Part shown: one piece after another, positions 5,786 through 11,805 of the stretch
How the letters are laid out: each line of letters begins with the position of its first letter
Position numbering within the stretch: position 1 is the first letter of the stretch
Origin: Clostridia bacterium
GTDB taxonomy: Bacteria > Bacillota > Clostridia > Oscillospirales > Butyricicoccaceae
NCBI GenBank assembly: GCA_900763355.1
Contig: CAAFJY010000050.1
Location: forward strand, 1 to 11,805
Reading direction: 5' to 3'
DNA: 11,805 nt
Made by a program: the position numbers and the translations under genes
Notes under the pieces: generated by a model
What the model was told of the DNA's origin: nothing
Database searches by the model: none
What the model saw: only the letters and a program-made list of their open reading frames with translations

Positions 5786-6642
5786 GCATCAACTGGTATC
5801 CCGGGCACATGGCCCGGACGCGGCGGGTCATGCAGGACGATCTGAAAAACGTGGACATGATCTGCGAGATCCTGGATGCCCGCATCCCCAAAAGCTCCCG
5901 CAACCCGGATCTGAACGATCTCTGCCGAGGAAAGCGGCGGATGCTGGTCCTCAACCGCTGTGACCAGGCCGACCCCGCCGCCACCGCCCGCTGGGCGGCC
6001 TTTTACCGGGGACAGGGCCTCCGTGTGCTGGAGACCGACAGCCAAAAGGGCGGCTTCACCTCCGCCTTCACCGCCGCTGCCCGCCAGACCTGCGCCGACC
6101 TGCTGGAGCGCCAGGCCGCCAAGGGGCAGAGCGGCAAGCCCATCCGCATCATGATCATGGGCATCCCCAATGTGGGGAAGAGCTCCTTCATCAACCGTCT
6201 CCTGGGGAAAAAGGCCGCCGTGGCCGCCGACAAGCCCGGCGTCACCCGGGGGAAGCAGTGGTTCACGCTCCCCGGCGGCTTTGACTTCATGGACACCCCG
6301 GGGATGCTGTGGCCCAAGATCGAAAGCGACGAGATGGGCTATCTCCTGGCCTTTACCGGCACCATCCGGGACGAGATTTTGGACCTGGAGGACCTGGCCT
6401 GTCACCTGATCCTCCGGCTGGAAGCCTGCGCCCCCGGAGCCATCGAAAAGCGCTATGGCATCCCGGAGGTCAGCACCGGGCAGCCCTATGACACCCTCAC
6501 CGCCCTGGCCAAAAGGCGGGGCTTTTTGGCGGGGAGAGGGGAGTATGACACCCTCCGCATGGCCCGGGTCCTGCTGGACGAGTTCCGGGGCGGCAAGCTG
6601 GGGCGCATCACCCTGGAGCTCCCCGGGGAGGAGCCCGCATGA
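5782..6642 (+). CDS. rbgA: Ribosome biogenesis GTPase RbgA (YlqF)
   Basis: A 286-residue GTPase with a circularly permuted G domain, the mark of the YlqF/YawG family: the G4 motif (NRCD, 58-61) comes before G1/P-loop GIPNVGKSS (127-135), G2-type PGVTRGKQW (152-160) and G3 DTPG (171-174), followed by a C-terminal helical domain. RbgA acts late in 50S assembly. The N-terminal WYPGHM contains His9, matching the His9 implicated in catalysis in the B. subtilis enzyme. The G4 motif is normally NKxD; Arg replaces Lys here. The GTG at 5782 overlaps the lepB stop as GTGA and gives the expected N-terminus (SINWYPGHMA); the frame is open further upstream but only inside lepB. The gene ends with an ATGA overlap into rnhB. 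Position next to rplS fits its role in large-subunit assembly. Confidence 0.96.
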   Translation: MSINWYPGHMARTRRVMQDDLKNVDMICEILDARIPKSSRNPDLNDLCRGKRRMLVLNRCDQADPAATARWAAFYRGQGLRVLETDSQKGGFTSAFTAAARQTCADLLERQAAKGQSGKPIRIMIMGIPNVGKSSFINRLLGKKAAVAADKPGVTRGKQWFTLPGGFDFMDTPGMLWPKIESDEMGYLLAFTGTIRDEILDLEDLACHLILRLEACAPGAIEKRYGIPEVSTGQPYDTLTALAKRRGFLAGRGEYDTLRMARVLLDEFRGGKLGRITLELPGEEPA

Positions 6643-7244
6643 TCTCCCTGGAGCGGGAGCTGGCAGGGGCGGGCTATACCCTGGTTTGCGGCATCGACGA
6701 GGCCGGCTGCGGCCCCCTGGCGGGCCCGGTGTGCGCCGCGGCCGTCATTTTGCCACCGGAGTTCGATCTCCCCGGGCTGGACGATTCCAAAAAGCTCTCG
6801 GAAAAAAAGCGGGAGCTTCTGTTCCCCATGATCCAGGACCAGGCTCTGGCCTGGACGGTGGCCTGGGCCTCGGCCGAGGAGATCGACCGCTACAACATCC
6901 TCCAGGCCCGGCTCCTGGCCATGCGCCGGGCGGCGGTGGGGCTGGGACAGTTCCCGGATTATGCCCTCATCGACGGCAACCGGGATCCCCACATCCCGGA
7001 CATCCCCGCCCAGACCATCGTGGGGGGCGACGGAAAATGCGCCTGCATCGCCGCGGCCTCTGTTTTGGCCAAGGTCTCCCGGGACCGCTTCATGGTGGAG
7101 CTGGACCGGGAATATCCCCAATACGGCTTCGCCCGGCACAAGGGCTATCCCACCGCCCTCCATCGGGCGGCGCTGCTGGAATACGGTCCCTGCCCCCAGC
7201 ACCGGCGGAGCTTTCTCAAAAAGCTCCTGGGAGAGACCCCGTGA
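6639..7244 (+). CDS. rnhB: Ribonuclease HII
   Basis: A 201-residue RNase HII, which nicks RNA in RNA-DNA hybrids and at single ribonucleotides in DNA. The DEDD catalytic set is visible: Asp20 and Glu21 in GIDEAGCGPLAGP, Asp112 in ALIDGN, and Asp131 in GGDGKC. LDDSKKLSEKKR (47-58) and AAASVLAKVSRDR (138-150) are further family blocks. The usual Gly-Arg-Gly substrate-recognition motif (DEAGRGPLAG) reads Gly-Cys-Gly (Cys24). The ATG at 6639 overlaps the rbgA stop by four bases and has GGGGAGGAG at 6625-6633. The stop overlaps the GTG of the next gene. Length is normal (about 200). Confidence 0.96.
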   Translation: MISLERELAGAGYTLVCGIDEAGCGPLAGPVCAAAVILPPEFDLPGLDDSKKLSEKKRELLFPMIQDQALAWTVAWASAEEIDRYNILQARLLAMRRAAVGLGQFPDYALIDGNRDPHIPDIPAQTIVGGDGKCACIAAASVLAKVSRDRFMVELDREYPQYGFARHKGYPTALHRAALLEYGPCPQHRRSFLKKLLGETP

Positions 7245-7597
7245 CCTCCCGCACCGCCGGCCGGCATGGAGAGGACCTGGCGGCTCGCTGGCTGGAGGAA
7301 CAGGGCTGCGCCATCCTGGACCGGAACTATTCCTGCCGGTGGGGGGAGCTGGATCTGGTGGCGGAATGGACCGTGGGGGGCGAAAAGCTCATCGCCTTTA
7401 CAGAAGTCAAGCTGCGCCGGGACGGGGGCTTTGCCCCCGCCTATGCCGCTGTGACGGCGGGCAAGCGGGACCGTCTGCGCAAGGCCGCCCTGTGCTGGCT
7501 GGCCGACCGGGGAAGAGACGACCCGGCCCGGTTCGACGTCATCGAGATCTATACCGGGGCGGGGGAGCTGCGGCACATCCCCAACGCCTTTGAATGA
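7241..7597 (+). CDS. yraN: YraN family (UPF0102) nuclease-fold protein
   Basis: A 118-residue protein matching the YraN/UPF0102 family, a restriction-endonuclease-like fold. It shows an N-terminal GRHGEDLAARWLEEQGCAIL, then GELDLVAE (35-42) and TEVKLRR (54-60), giving the D-x(n)-ExK pattern of that nuclease fold (Asp38, Glu55, Lys57), and the C-terminal RFDVIEIYTG block. The biological role of YraN is not settled. The GTG start at 7241 overlaps the rnhB stop as GTGA, with GGGAGAG at 7229-7235. An rnhB-yraN pairing is common in Firmicutes. No sign of decay: it is full length for the family (about 115-125). Confidence 0.92.
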   Translation: MTSRTAGRHGEDLAARWLEEQGCAILDRNYSCRWGELDLVAEWTVGGEKLIAFTEVKLRRDGGFAPAYAAVTAGKRDRLRKAALCWLADRGRDDPARFDVIEIYTGAGELRHIPNAFE

Positions 7598-7615
7598 CGA
7601 AAGAAAGGAGCGCTC

Positions 7616-8314
7616 ATGGCCCTCTATGTGATCGGAGACACCCATTTTTCCGAGGGGAGCAACAAGCCCATGGATGTGTTCGGCGGCGCCTGGACGGGCT
7701 ACCGGGACAAGCTGGTGCGCTCCCTCTCGGCCCTCTCGCCGGAGGATCTTCTGGTGGTGGCCGGGGATTTTTCCTGGGGGATGAGCCTGCCGGAGGCCCT
7801 GCCCGATTTCCGTCTGCTGGACGGATTCCCGGGGAAAAAGCTCCTGCTCAAGGGCAATCATGACTATTGGTGGGAGACCGTTTCGAAAATGAAGCGATTT
7901 TTCGCGGAAAATGCCATCGAAACCATTGATTTTTTGCATAATTCCTGTTATTTTTATGGCGGGACTGCCCTTTGCGGCACCCGGGGCTGGTTCTTTGACA
8001 AGAACGACCCCACCGCCGGGGATGACAAGGTCTTCAAGCGGGAGCTCATCCGGCTGGAGGCCTCCCTCAAGGCCGCCATGGCCCAGGGGGCGGAGGACAT
8101 CGACTGCTTCCTCCACTATCCGCCGGTGTTTGCCGGGGCCGAGGTGCCCCAGATCACGGACATCCTGGCCCGCTATCCCGTGAAACGGGTCTTTTACGGC
8201 CATCTCCATGGGGAGAGCATCCGCGGCGCCTTCCGGGGCGTGCGGGGCGGGATCCAATATTCCCTGGTGTCGGCCGACGCCGTGGGCTTCGCCCCGGTGC
8301 GCATCCGGGACTGA
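7616..8314 (+). CDS. Calcineurin-like metallophosphoesterase
   Basis: A 232-residue soluble phosphoesterase with all metal-binding blocks in order: GDTH (7-10), AGDFSWG (49-55), KGNHDYWW (79-86), FLHYPP (165-170) and YGHLHG (194-199). These coordinate two metal ions in the calcineurin-like superfamily. The substrate cannot be told from sequence; there is no signal peptide or membrane anchor, so it is probably cytoplasmic. The ATG at 7616 follows the yraN stop by 18 nt and has AAAGGAG at 7604-7610, so it is likely the last gene of the lepB operon. A stretch at about 7880-7960 (residues 89-115) is clearly richer in A and T than the rest of the gene, but the frame is intact through it. No terminator was found after the stop. 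Confidence 0.93.
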   Translation: MALYVIGDTHFSEGSNKPMDVFGGAWTGYRDKLVRSLSALSPEDLLVVAGDFSWGMSLPEALPDFRLLDGFPGKKLLLKGNHDYWWETVSKMKRFFAENAIETIDFLHNSCYFYGGTALCGTRGWFFDKNDPTAGDDKVFKRELIRLEASLKAAMAQGAEDIDCFLHYPPVFAGAEVPQITDILARYPVKRVFYGHLHGESIRGAFRGVRGGIQYSLVSADAVGFAPVRIRD

Positions 8315-8316
8315 CT

Positions 8317-8343
8317 TTGAATAAAAAAGAAAAATAATATATT
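8317..8343 (+). promoter_or_regulatory. Probable promoter for tig
   Basis: An AT-rich block separates the phosphoesterase and tig. The best fit is TTGAAT (8317-8322) with TATATT (8338-8343) at a short 15-bp spacing; CTGACT (8311-8316) with TAATAT (8335-8340) at 18 bp is an alternative. Neither is strong, but the AT content contrasts sharply with both genes and a promoter here is likely. Confidence 0.45.
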
Positions 8344-8357
8344 TGCAGCAAATGCAA
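8341..8357 (+). repeat. Nested inverted repeats before the tig RBS
   Basis: ATTTGC-A-GCAAAT (8341-8353) is a perfect inverted repeat with a 1-nt centre. It overlaps a second one, TTGCA-N5-TGCAA (8343-8357), which can form a small hairpin touching the AAGGAGG ribosome binding site at 8356-8362. It could be an operator at the transcription start or a leader structure; neither is shown. Confidence 0.5.
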
Positions 8358-8370
8358 GGAGGAAACACAC

Positions 8371-9747
8371 GTGAAACTGTCCAACGTCGAGAAAAAAGAG
8401 AAAAACCAGGTGGTCCTGACCATCGAGGTCGAGCCCCAGGTCTTTGAGGACGCCTGCGAGAAATCCTACCGCAAAAACGTCCATTCCATCAATATCCAGG
8501 GCTTCCGCAAGGGCCACGCCCCCCGGAAGATCGTGGAAAAGCTCTATGGCCCCGAGATCTTCTACGAGGATGCCATGAATCTCTGCATCCCCGAGGCCTA
8601 TGAGGCCGCGCTGAAAGAAGCCGCTCTGGATGTGGTCTCCCAGCCCGCCATCATGAACGCCGACGTGAAGGAAGACGGCACCTTTGTCTTCGAGGCTTCC
8701 GTGTTCGTCAAGCCCGAGGTCACCGTGGCCGAGTACAAGGGCCTGGAGGCCGAGAAGGAGGACGACTCCGTCTCTGCCGAGGAGGTCACCGCCGAGCTGG
8801 AGCGGATGCAGCAGCGCAACGCCCGCCTGGTCCCGGTGGAGCGGGAGGCCCAGAAGGGCGATACCGTCAACCTGGACTTCGAGGGCTCTGTGGACGGCGT
8901 CCCCTTTGAGGGCGGCAAGGGCGAGAAGTTCGACCTGCAGCTGGGCTCCGGGATGTTCATCCCCGGCTTTGAAGAGCAGCTGGAGGGCAAAAAAGCCGGC
9001 GAGACCTGCGACGTCAACGTGACCTTCCCCGAGGATTATCAGGAGAAGTCCCTGGCCGGCAAGCCCGCCGTTTTCAAGTGCACCATCAACGAGGTCAAGG
9101 AATCCCAGAAGCCCGAGCTGGACGATGAGTTCGCCAAGGACGTCTCCGAGTTCGACACCCTGGACGAGATGAAGGCCGACCTGGAAAAGACCATGAAGGA
9201 GAGCAAGGCCCAGCGGGTCAAGAACGCCCTGCAGGAAAAGCTCATGGACAAGGTCATCGAAAAGATGGACGGCGAGATCCCCCAGGCTATGGTGGAGAGC
9301 CAGCTGGACCGCATCGAGGATGACTTCGGCTACCGTCTGGCCATGCAGGGCATGAGCCTGGACAACTATCTCAAGATGCAGGGCATGGACCACGCTTCCT
9401 TCCGCAAGATCTTCAACGATCAGGCCCTCCGCCAGGTGAAGATCCGTCTCGCTCTGGAAAAGATCGCCGCCCAGGAGAAGCTGGAGGCCACCGCCGAGGA
9501 GCTGGAGGCCGAGTTCAAGAAGCTGGCCGACAACAACAAGATGGACGTGGACAAGATCAAGGAACTGCTCTCCGAGGCCGAGCTCAAGGCCGACCTGGCC
9601 TGCCAGAAGGCCAGCGACTTGATCATGAACAGCGCTGTGCTGAAAAAGGCCAAGAAGCCCCGCAAGACCACCAAGAAGGCCGACAAGGCCGAAAAGACCG
9701 AGGAAGCCGCTCCTGCGGAGGACAAGGCCGAGGACAAGGCGGAATAA
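8371..9747 (+). CDS. tig: Trigger factor, ribosome-associated chaperone/PPIase
   Basis: A 458-residue trigger factor, which docks at the ribosome exit tunnel and shields nascent chains. The N-terminal ribosome-binding domain has the signature GFRKGHAP at 44-51. The FKBP-type prolyl isomerase domain spans about 161-245 (GDTVNLDFEGSVDGVPFEGGKGE ... LGSGMFIPGFEEQL). The rest is the helical chaperone domain. The last 35 residues or so form a low-complexity tail, first lysine-rich (KKAKKPRKTTKKADKAEK) then acidic with a DKAEDKAE repeat; this is beyond the usual core. The GTG at 8371 has AAGGAGG at 8356-8362. It is followed by clpP and clpX, the order found across many bacteria. No T-tailed hairpin follows the stop, so tig transcripts may run into clpP. 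Confidence 0.97.
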   Translation: MKLSNVEKKEKNQVVLTIEVEPQVFEDACEKSYRKNVHSINIQGFRKGHAPRKIVEKLYGPEIFYEDAMNLCIPEAYEAALKEAALDVVSQPAIMNADVKEDGTFVFEASVFVKPEVTVAEYKGLEAEKEDDSVSAEEVTAELERMQQRNARLVPVEREAQKGDTVNLDFEGSVDGVPFEGGKGEKFDLQLGSGMFIPGFEEQLEGKKAGETCDVNVTFPEDYQEKSLAGKPAVFKCTINEVKESQKPELDDEFAKDVSEFDTLDEMKADLEKTMKESKAQRVKNALQEKLMDKVIEKMDGEIPQAMVESQLDRIEDDFGYRLAMQGMSLDNYLKMQGMDHASFRKIFNDQALRQVKIRLALEKIAAQEKLEATAEELEAEFKKLADNNKMDVDKIKELLSEAELKADLACQKASDLIMNSAVLKKAKKPRKTTKKADKAEKTEEAAPAEDKAEDKAE

Positions 9748-9813
9748 TTTTTCCCCCCGACGCCCTTCGACAAATGAAGCGGCCCCTTGTGGCGTAAACT
9801 AATCAGGATCAAG

Positions 9814-9861
9814 AACGATCACGGCGGGGAGCGCTGGTTTTCCGGCGCTTCCCGCATCGTT
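9814..9861 (+). other. Long RNA hairpin in the clpP 5' region
   Basis: A 14-bp stem (9824-9837 with 9842-9855) closes on a TTTT tetraloop. An outer 6-bp stem, AACGAT (9814-9819) with ATCGTT (9856-9861), extends it across a 4-nt bulge (9820-9823). Its two imperfect positions are G-U pairs on the plus strand (9829 with 9850, 9835 with 9844) and would be A-C mismatches on the other strand, which points to a plus-strand RNA. Only a weak T-run follows, so a terminator is unlikely. It ends 7 nt before the clpP ribosome binding site. Confidence 0.7.
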
Positions 9862-9884
9862 ATTCTGGAAAGGAGAATCCCCTT

Positions 9885-10469
9885 ATGGCGTATATTCCCA
9901 TGGTCGTGGAACAGACCAACCGGGGCGAGCGGTCCTATGACATCTTCTCCCGCTTGCTCAACGACCGGGTCATCATCCTCTCGGAGGAGGTCAACGACAC
10001 CACCGCCAGCCTTATCGTGGCCCAGCTGCTCTATCTGGAAGCCCAGGACCCCGACAAGGATATCAGCTTTTATATCAACAGCCCCGGCGGCTCCATCACC
10101 GCGGGGATGGCGATCTATGACACCATGCAGTATATCAGCTGCGATGTGTCCACCATCTGCATCGGGATGGCGGCCAGCATGGGGGCCTTTTTGCTCCAGG
10201 CCGGCGCGCCTGGCAAGCGCATGGCTCTGCCCAACAGCGAGATCATGATCCATCAGCCCCTCCTGGGCGGTCTCCAGGGACAAGCCACCGACATCAAGAT
10301 CCATGCCGACCACATCATCCGCATGCGGGAAAAGCTCAACCAGATCATGAGCCAGCGCACCGGCCAGCCCCTGGAGGTCATCAACCGGGACACCGAGCGG
10401 GACAACTTCATGACCGCCGAGCAGGCCCGGGCCTATGGCCTGATCGACAAGGTCATCGAGCACAGATAA
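9885..10469 (+). CDS. clpP: ATP-dependent Clp protease proteolytic subunit
   Basis: A 194-residue ClpP, forming the 14-mer chamber that degrades proteins fed by ClpX or other Clp ATPases. The catalytic triad is intact: Ser98 in GMAASMGA, His123 in MIHQP and Asp173 in NRDTERD. The N-terminus MAYIPMVVEQTNRGERSYDIFSRLL matches mature ClpP with little or no propeptide. The ATG at 9885 has AAAGGAG at 9869-9875. It lies 137 bp after tig and 39 bp before clpX. I saw no CtsR heptad repeat (GGTCAAA type) and no CIRCE element upstream, so the usual Firmicutes heat-shock control is not evident. No convincing promoter was found in the gap; a long hairpin sits there instead. Confidence 0.98.
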   Translation: MAYIPMVVEQTNRGERSYDIFSRLLNDRVIILSEEVNDTTASLIVAQLLYLEAQDPDKDISFYINSPGGSITAGMAIYDTMQYISCDVSTICIGMAASMGAFLLQAGAPGKRMALPNSEIMIHQPLLGGLQGQATDIKIHADHIIRMREKLNQIMSQRTGQPLEVINRDTERDNFMTAEQARAYGLIDKVIEHR

Positions 10470-10470
10470 A

Positions 10471-10490
10471 GCCGGGGCGCGGCCCCAGGC
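10471..10490 (+). other. GC-rich hairpin between clpP and clpX
   Basis: GGGGC (10474-10478) pairs with GCCCC (10482-10486) around a GCG loop. An outer GCC/GGC (10471-10473 with 10488-10490) extends it past a one-base bulge. There is no T-tract, so it is not an intrinsic terminator. It could stabilise the upstream clpP message or mark a processing point. It ends 5 nt before the clpX ribosome binding site. Confidence 0.6.
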
Positions 10491-10508
10491 TGTATGAAGG
10501 AGCGAACC

Positions 10509-11750
10509 ATGGCAAACAACGACAAGAAAGAGGTGCGCTGCAGCTTCTGCGGACGCACCCAGGACGAGGTCAAGCGGCTCATCGCCGGGCCCAACGCCTA
10601 TATCTGCAACGAGTGTGTGGAGATCTGCGCCGACCTCATCGACGAGGAAGAGGAAAACGTGGCCGAGGAGGCCCGCTTCCAGCTGGACGAGGAGCTCCCC
10701 ACCCCCGCGGAGATGAAGGCCGCCCTGGACCAGTATGTCATCGGCCAGGACAGGGCCAAAGTGGCCCTGTGTGTGGCGGTCTATAACCACTATAAGCGCA
10801 TTCTCCACCCCCAGGACGATGTGGAGATCCAGAAGAGCAACATCCTCATGATCGGCCCCACCGGCTGCGGCAAGACCCATCTGGCCCAGACCCTGGCCCG
10901 GAGCATGAAGGTCCCCTTTGCCATCGCCGACGCCACTACCCTGACCGAGGCCGGCTATGTGGGCGAGGACGTGGAAAACATCCTCCTGCGGCTCATCCAG
11001 GCCGCTGACTTCGACGTGGAGCAGGCGCAGCGGGGCATCATCTATATCGACGAGCTGGACAAGATCGCCCGCAAGAGCGAGAACCCCTCCATCACCCGAG
11101 ATGTCTCCGGCGAGGGGGTCCAGCAGGCGCTGCTGAAGATTTTGGAGGGCACTGTGGCCAACGTGCCGCCCCAGGGCGGGCGCAAGCACCCCCAGCAGGA
11201 GTTCATCCAGATCGACACCTCCAACATCCTCTTCATCTGCGGCGGCGCCTTTGACGGACTGGACAAGGTGGTGGAAAAGCGCATCGGCAAACAGGGCATC
11301 GGCTTCGGCGCGGAGGTCCACTCCAAGCAGAACGTCAACGCCGGGGAGCTGCTGAAAAAGGCCGAGCCCCACGATGTGCTCAAGTTCGGTCTCATCCCCG
11401 AGCTGGTGGGCCGTCTCCCTGTGATGGTGACTCTGGATCCCCTGGACCGGGAGGCCCTGCTCAAGATCCTCACCGAGCCGAAAAACGCCCTCACCAAGCA
11501 GTATGCCAAGCTGATGGAATACGACGGCGTGGAGCTCAAGTTCGAGCGGGAGGCCCTGGAGGCCATGGCCGACAAGGCGCTGGCCCTCAACACCGGGGCC
11601 CGGGGCCTGCGCTCTGTCATGGAGGGCATCATGACCCAGATCATGTTCCAGGTCCCCTCGGACGAGACCATCGAGACCGTGACCATCACGGCCGATGCCG
11701 TCCGCGGCACCGGCGAGCCCCGGGTGACCCACACCGGGGAAAAGGCGTAA
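10509..11750 (+). CDS. clpX: ClpXP unfoldase subunit ClpX
   Basis: A 413-residue AAA+ unfoldase that selects, unfolds and feeds proteins to ClpP. The N-terminal zinc-binding domain has Cys11, Cys14, Cys33 and Cys36. Then follow Walker A GPTGCGKT (116-123), the pore loop GYVG (149-152), Walker B IIYIDELDK (177-185), the RKH pore loop (225-227), the ClpP-docking tripeptide IGF (264-266), the arginine-finger region ELVGRLP (298-304) and sensor 2 GARGLR (363-368). An ATG at 10494 is in frame, but GAAGGAG (10496-10502) is placed for the ATG at 10509, which also gives the usual N-terminus. The intact IGF loop and clpP next to it indicate a working ClpXP pair. The remaining 55 bases of the window after the stop hold only a 4-bp hairpin (11765-11778) without a T-tract; lon, a common next gene, cannot be confirmed. 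Confidence 0.98.
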   Translation: MANNDKKEVRCSFCGRTQDEVKRLIAGPNAYICNECVEICADLIDEEEENVAEEARFQLDEELPTPAEMKAALDQYVIGQDRAKVALCVAVYNHYKRILHPQDDVEIQKSNILMIGPTGCGKTHLAQTLARSMKVPFAIADATTLTEAGYVGEDVENILLRLIQAADFDVEQAQRGIIYIDELDKIARKSENPSITRDVSGEGVQQALLKILEGTVANVPPQGGRKHPQQEFIQIDTSNILFICGGAFDGLDKVVEKRIGKQGIGFGAEVHSKQNVNAGELLKKAEPHDVLKFGLIPELVGRLPVMVTLDPLDREALLKILTEPKNALTKQYAKLMEYDGVELKFEREALEAMADKALALNTGARGLRSVMEGIMTQIMFQVPSDETIETVTITADAVRGTGEPRVTHTGEKA

Positions 11751-11805
11751 TTTTTCGAAGAAAAGCCGGAAATACGGCACACATACCTGCAAAAAGCCCC
11801 CGGAA

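Noticed and set aside
8194..9393. A 399-codon antisense frame over tig
   Set aside because: Leucine/histidine-rich shadow produced by the biased third codon positions of tig; no recognisable domain.
9760..9795. Cloverleaf-like or tRNA-like fold before clpP (ACGCC with GGCGT, CTTC with GAAG)
   Set aside because: Short stems, no anticodon arm or T-loop bases; more likely chance pairing in a GC-rich gap.
9814..9861. Intrinsic terminator of tig
   Set aside because: The stem is strong but the following bases (TTATTCTGG...) lack a proper T-tract, so I list it as an RNA hairpin instead.
9748..9884. CtsR or CIRCE control site upstream of clpP
   Set aside because: No GGTCAAA-type heptad tandem and no TTAGCACTC-N9-GAGTGCTAA inverted repeat could be found.
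11765..11778. Terminator after clpX
   Set aside because: Only a 4-bp GCCG/CGGC stem with no T-tract follows; too weak to call.
9819..11792. A 657-codon open frame antisense to clpP and clpX
   Set aside because: It mirrors the GC-rich codon use of the two real genes, has low-complexity composition rich in H, D, G and L, and no family motif or ribosome binding site.

Overview
The window (11,805 bp, GC-rich) looks like chromosome from a high-GC, low-branching Clostridia lineage (Bacillota), most plausibly the Oscillospiraceae (Flavonifractor/Lawsonibacter-like). This rests on gene content and order (rplS-lepB-rbgA-rnhB-yraN; tig-clpP-clpX; a SpoIVFB-type M50 protease next to a radical SAM/DUF2344 pair), on strong AGGAGG-type ribosome binding sites with frequent GTG starts, and on GC-rich codon use. 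The genus is inference. No tRNA, rRNA, CRISPR array, insertion sequence, prophage or toxin-antitoxin signal was seen.

Layout. (1) 25-1428, minus strand: a MATE-family efflux transporter with a good sigma-A promoter in the short divergent gap. (2) 1494-2114, plus: a small M50 intramembrane metalloprotease resembling a SpoIVFB without a CBS domain. (3) 2165-4634: a radical SAM protein and its DUF2344 partner, overlapping by 8 bp, with a promoter lying inside the end of the protease gene. (4) 4638-5162: a strong promoter, a structured leader (candidate L19 autoregulatory RNA), rplS, and an intrinsic terminator whose tail is duplicated. (5) 5213-8314: lepB, rbgA, rnhB, yraN and a metallophosphoesterase, the first four joined by 4- or 3-bp stop/start overlaps, so probably translationally coupled. 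(6) 8371-11750: tig, clpP and clpX, the ribosome-bound chaperone plus the ClpXP protease, with a long RNA hairpin before clpP and a short GC-rich hairpin between clpP and clpX.

Functionally this is mostly housekeeping: ribosome protein and assembly (rplS, rbgA), secretion (lepB), RNA-DNA hybrid repair (rnhB), folding and proteolysis (tig, clpP, clpX). The least understood part is the radical SAM/DUF2344 pair, a conserved but functionally uncharacterised pair that often travels with spoIVFB on one side and rng-rplU-rpmA on the other. Here it is followed by the rplS cluster instead. I do not see a clearly novel multi-gene system. The best second-look items are the RNA structures around rplS and clpP, the joined gene clusters, the CBS-less SpoIVFB-like protease, and a few substitutions in normally conserved motifs (RnhB, RbgA, LepB).
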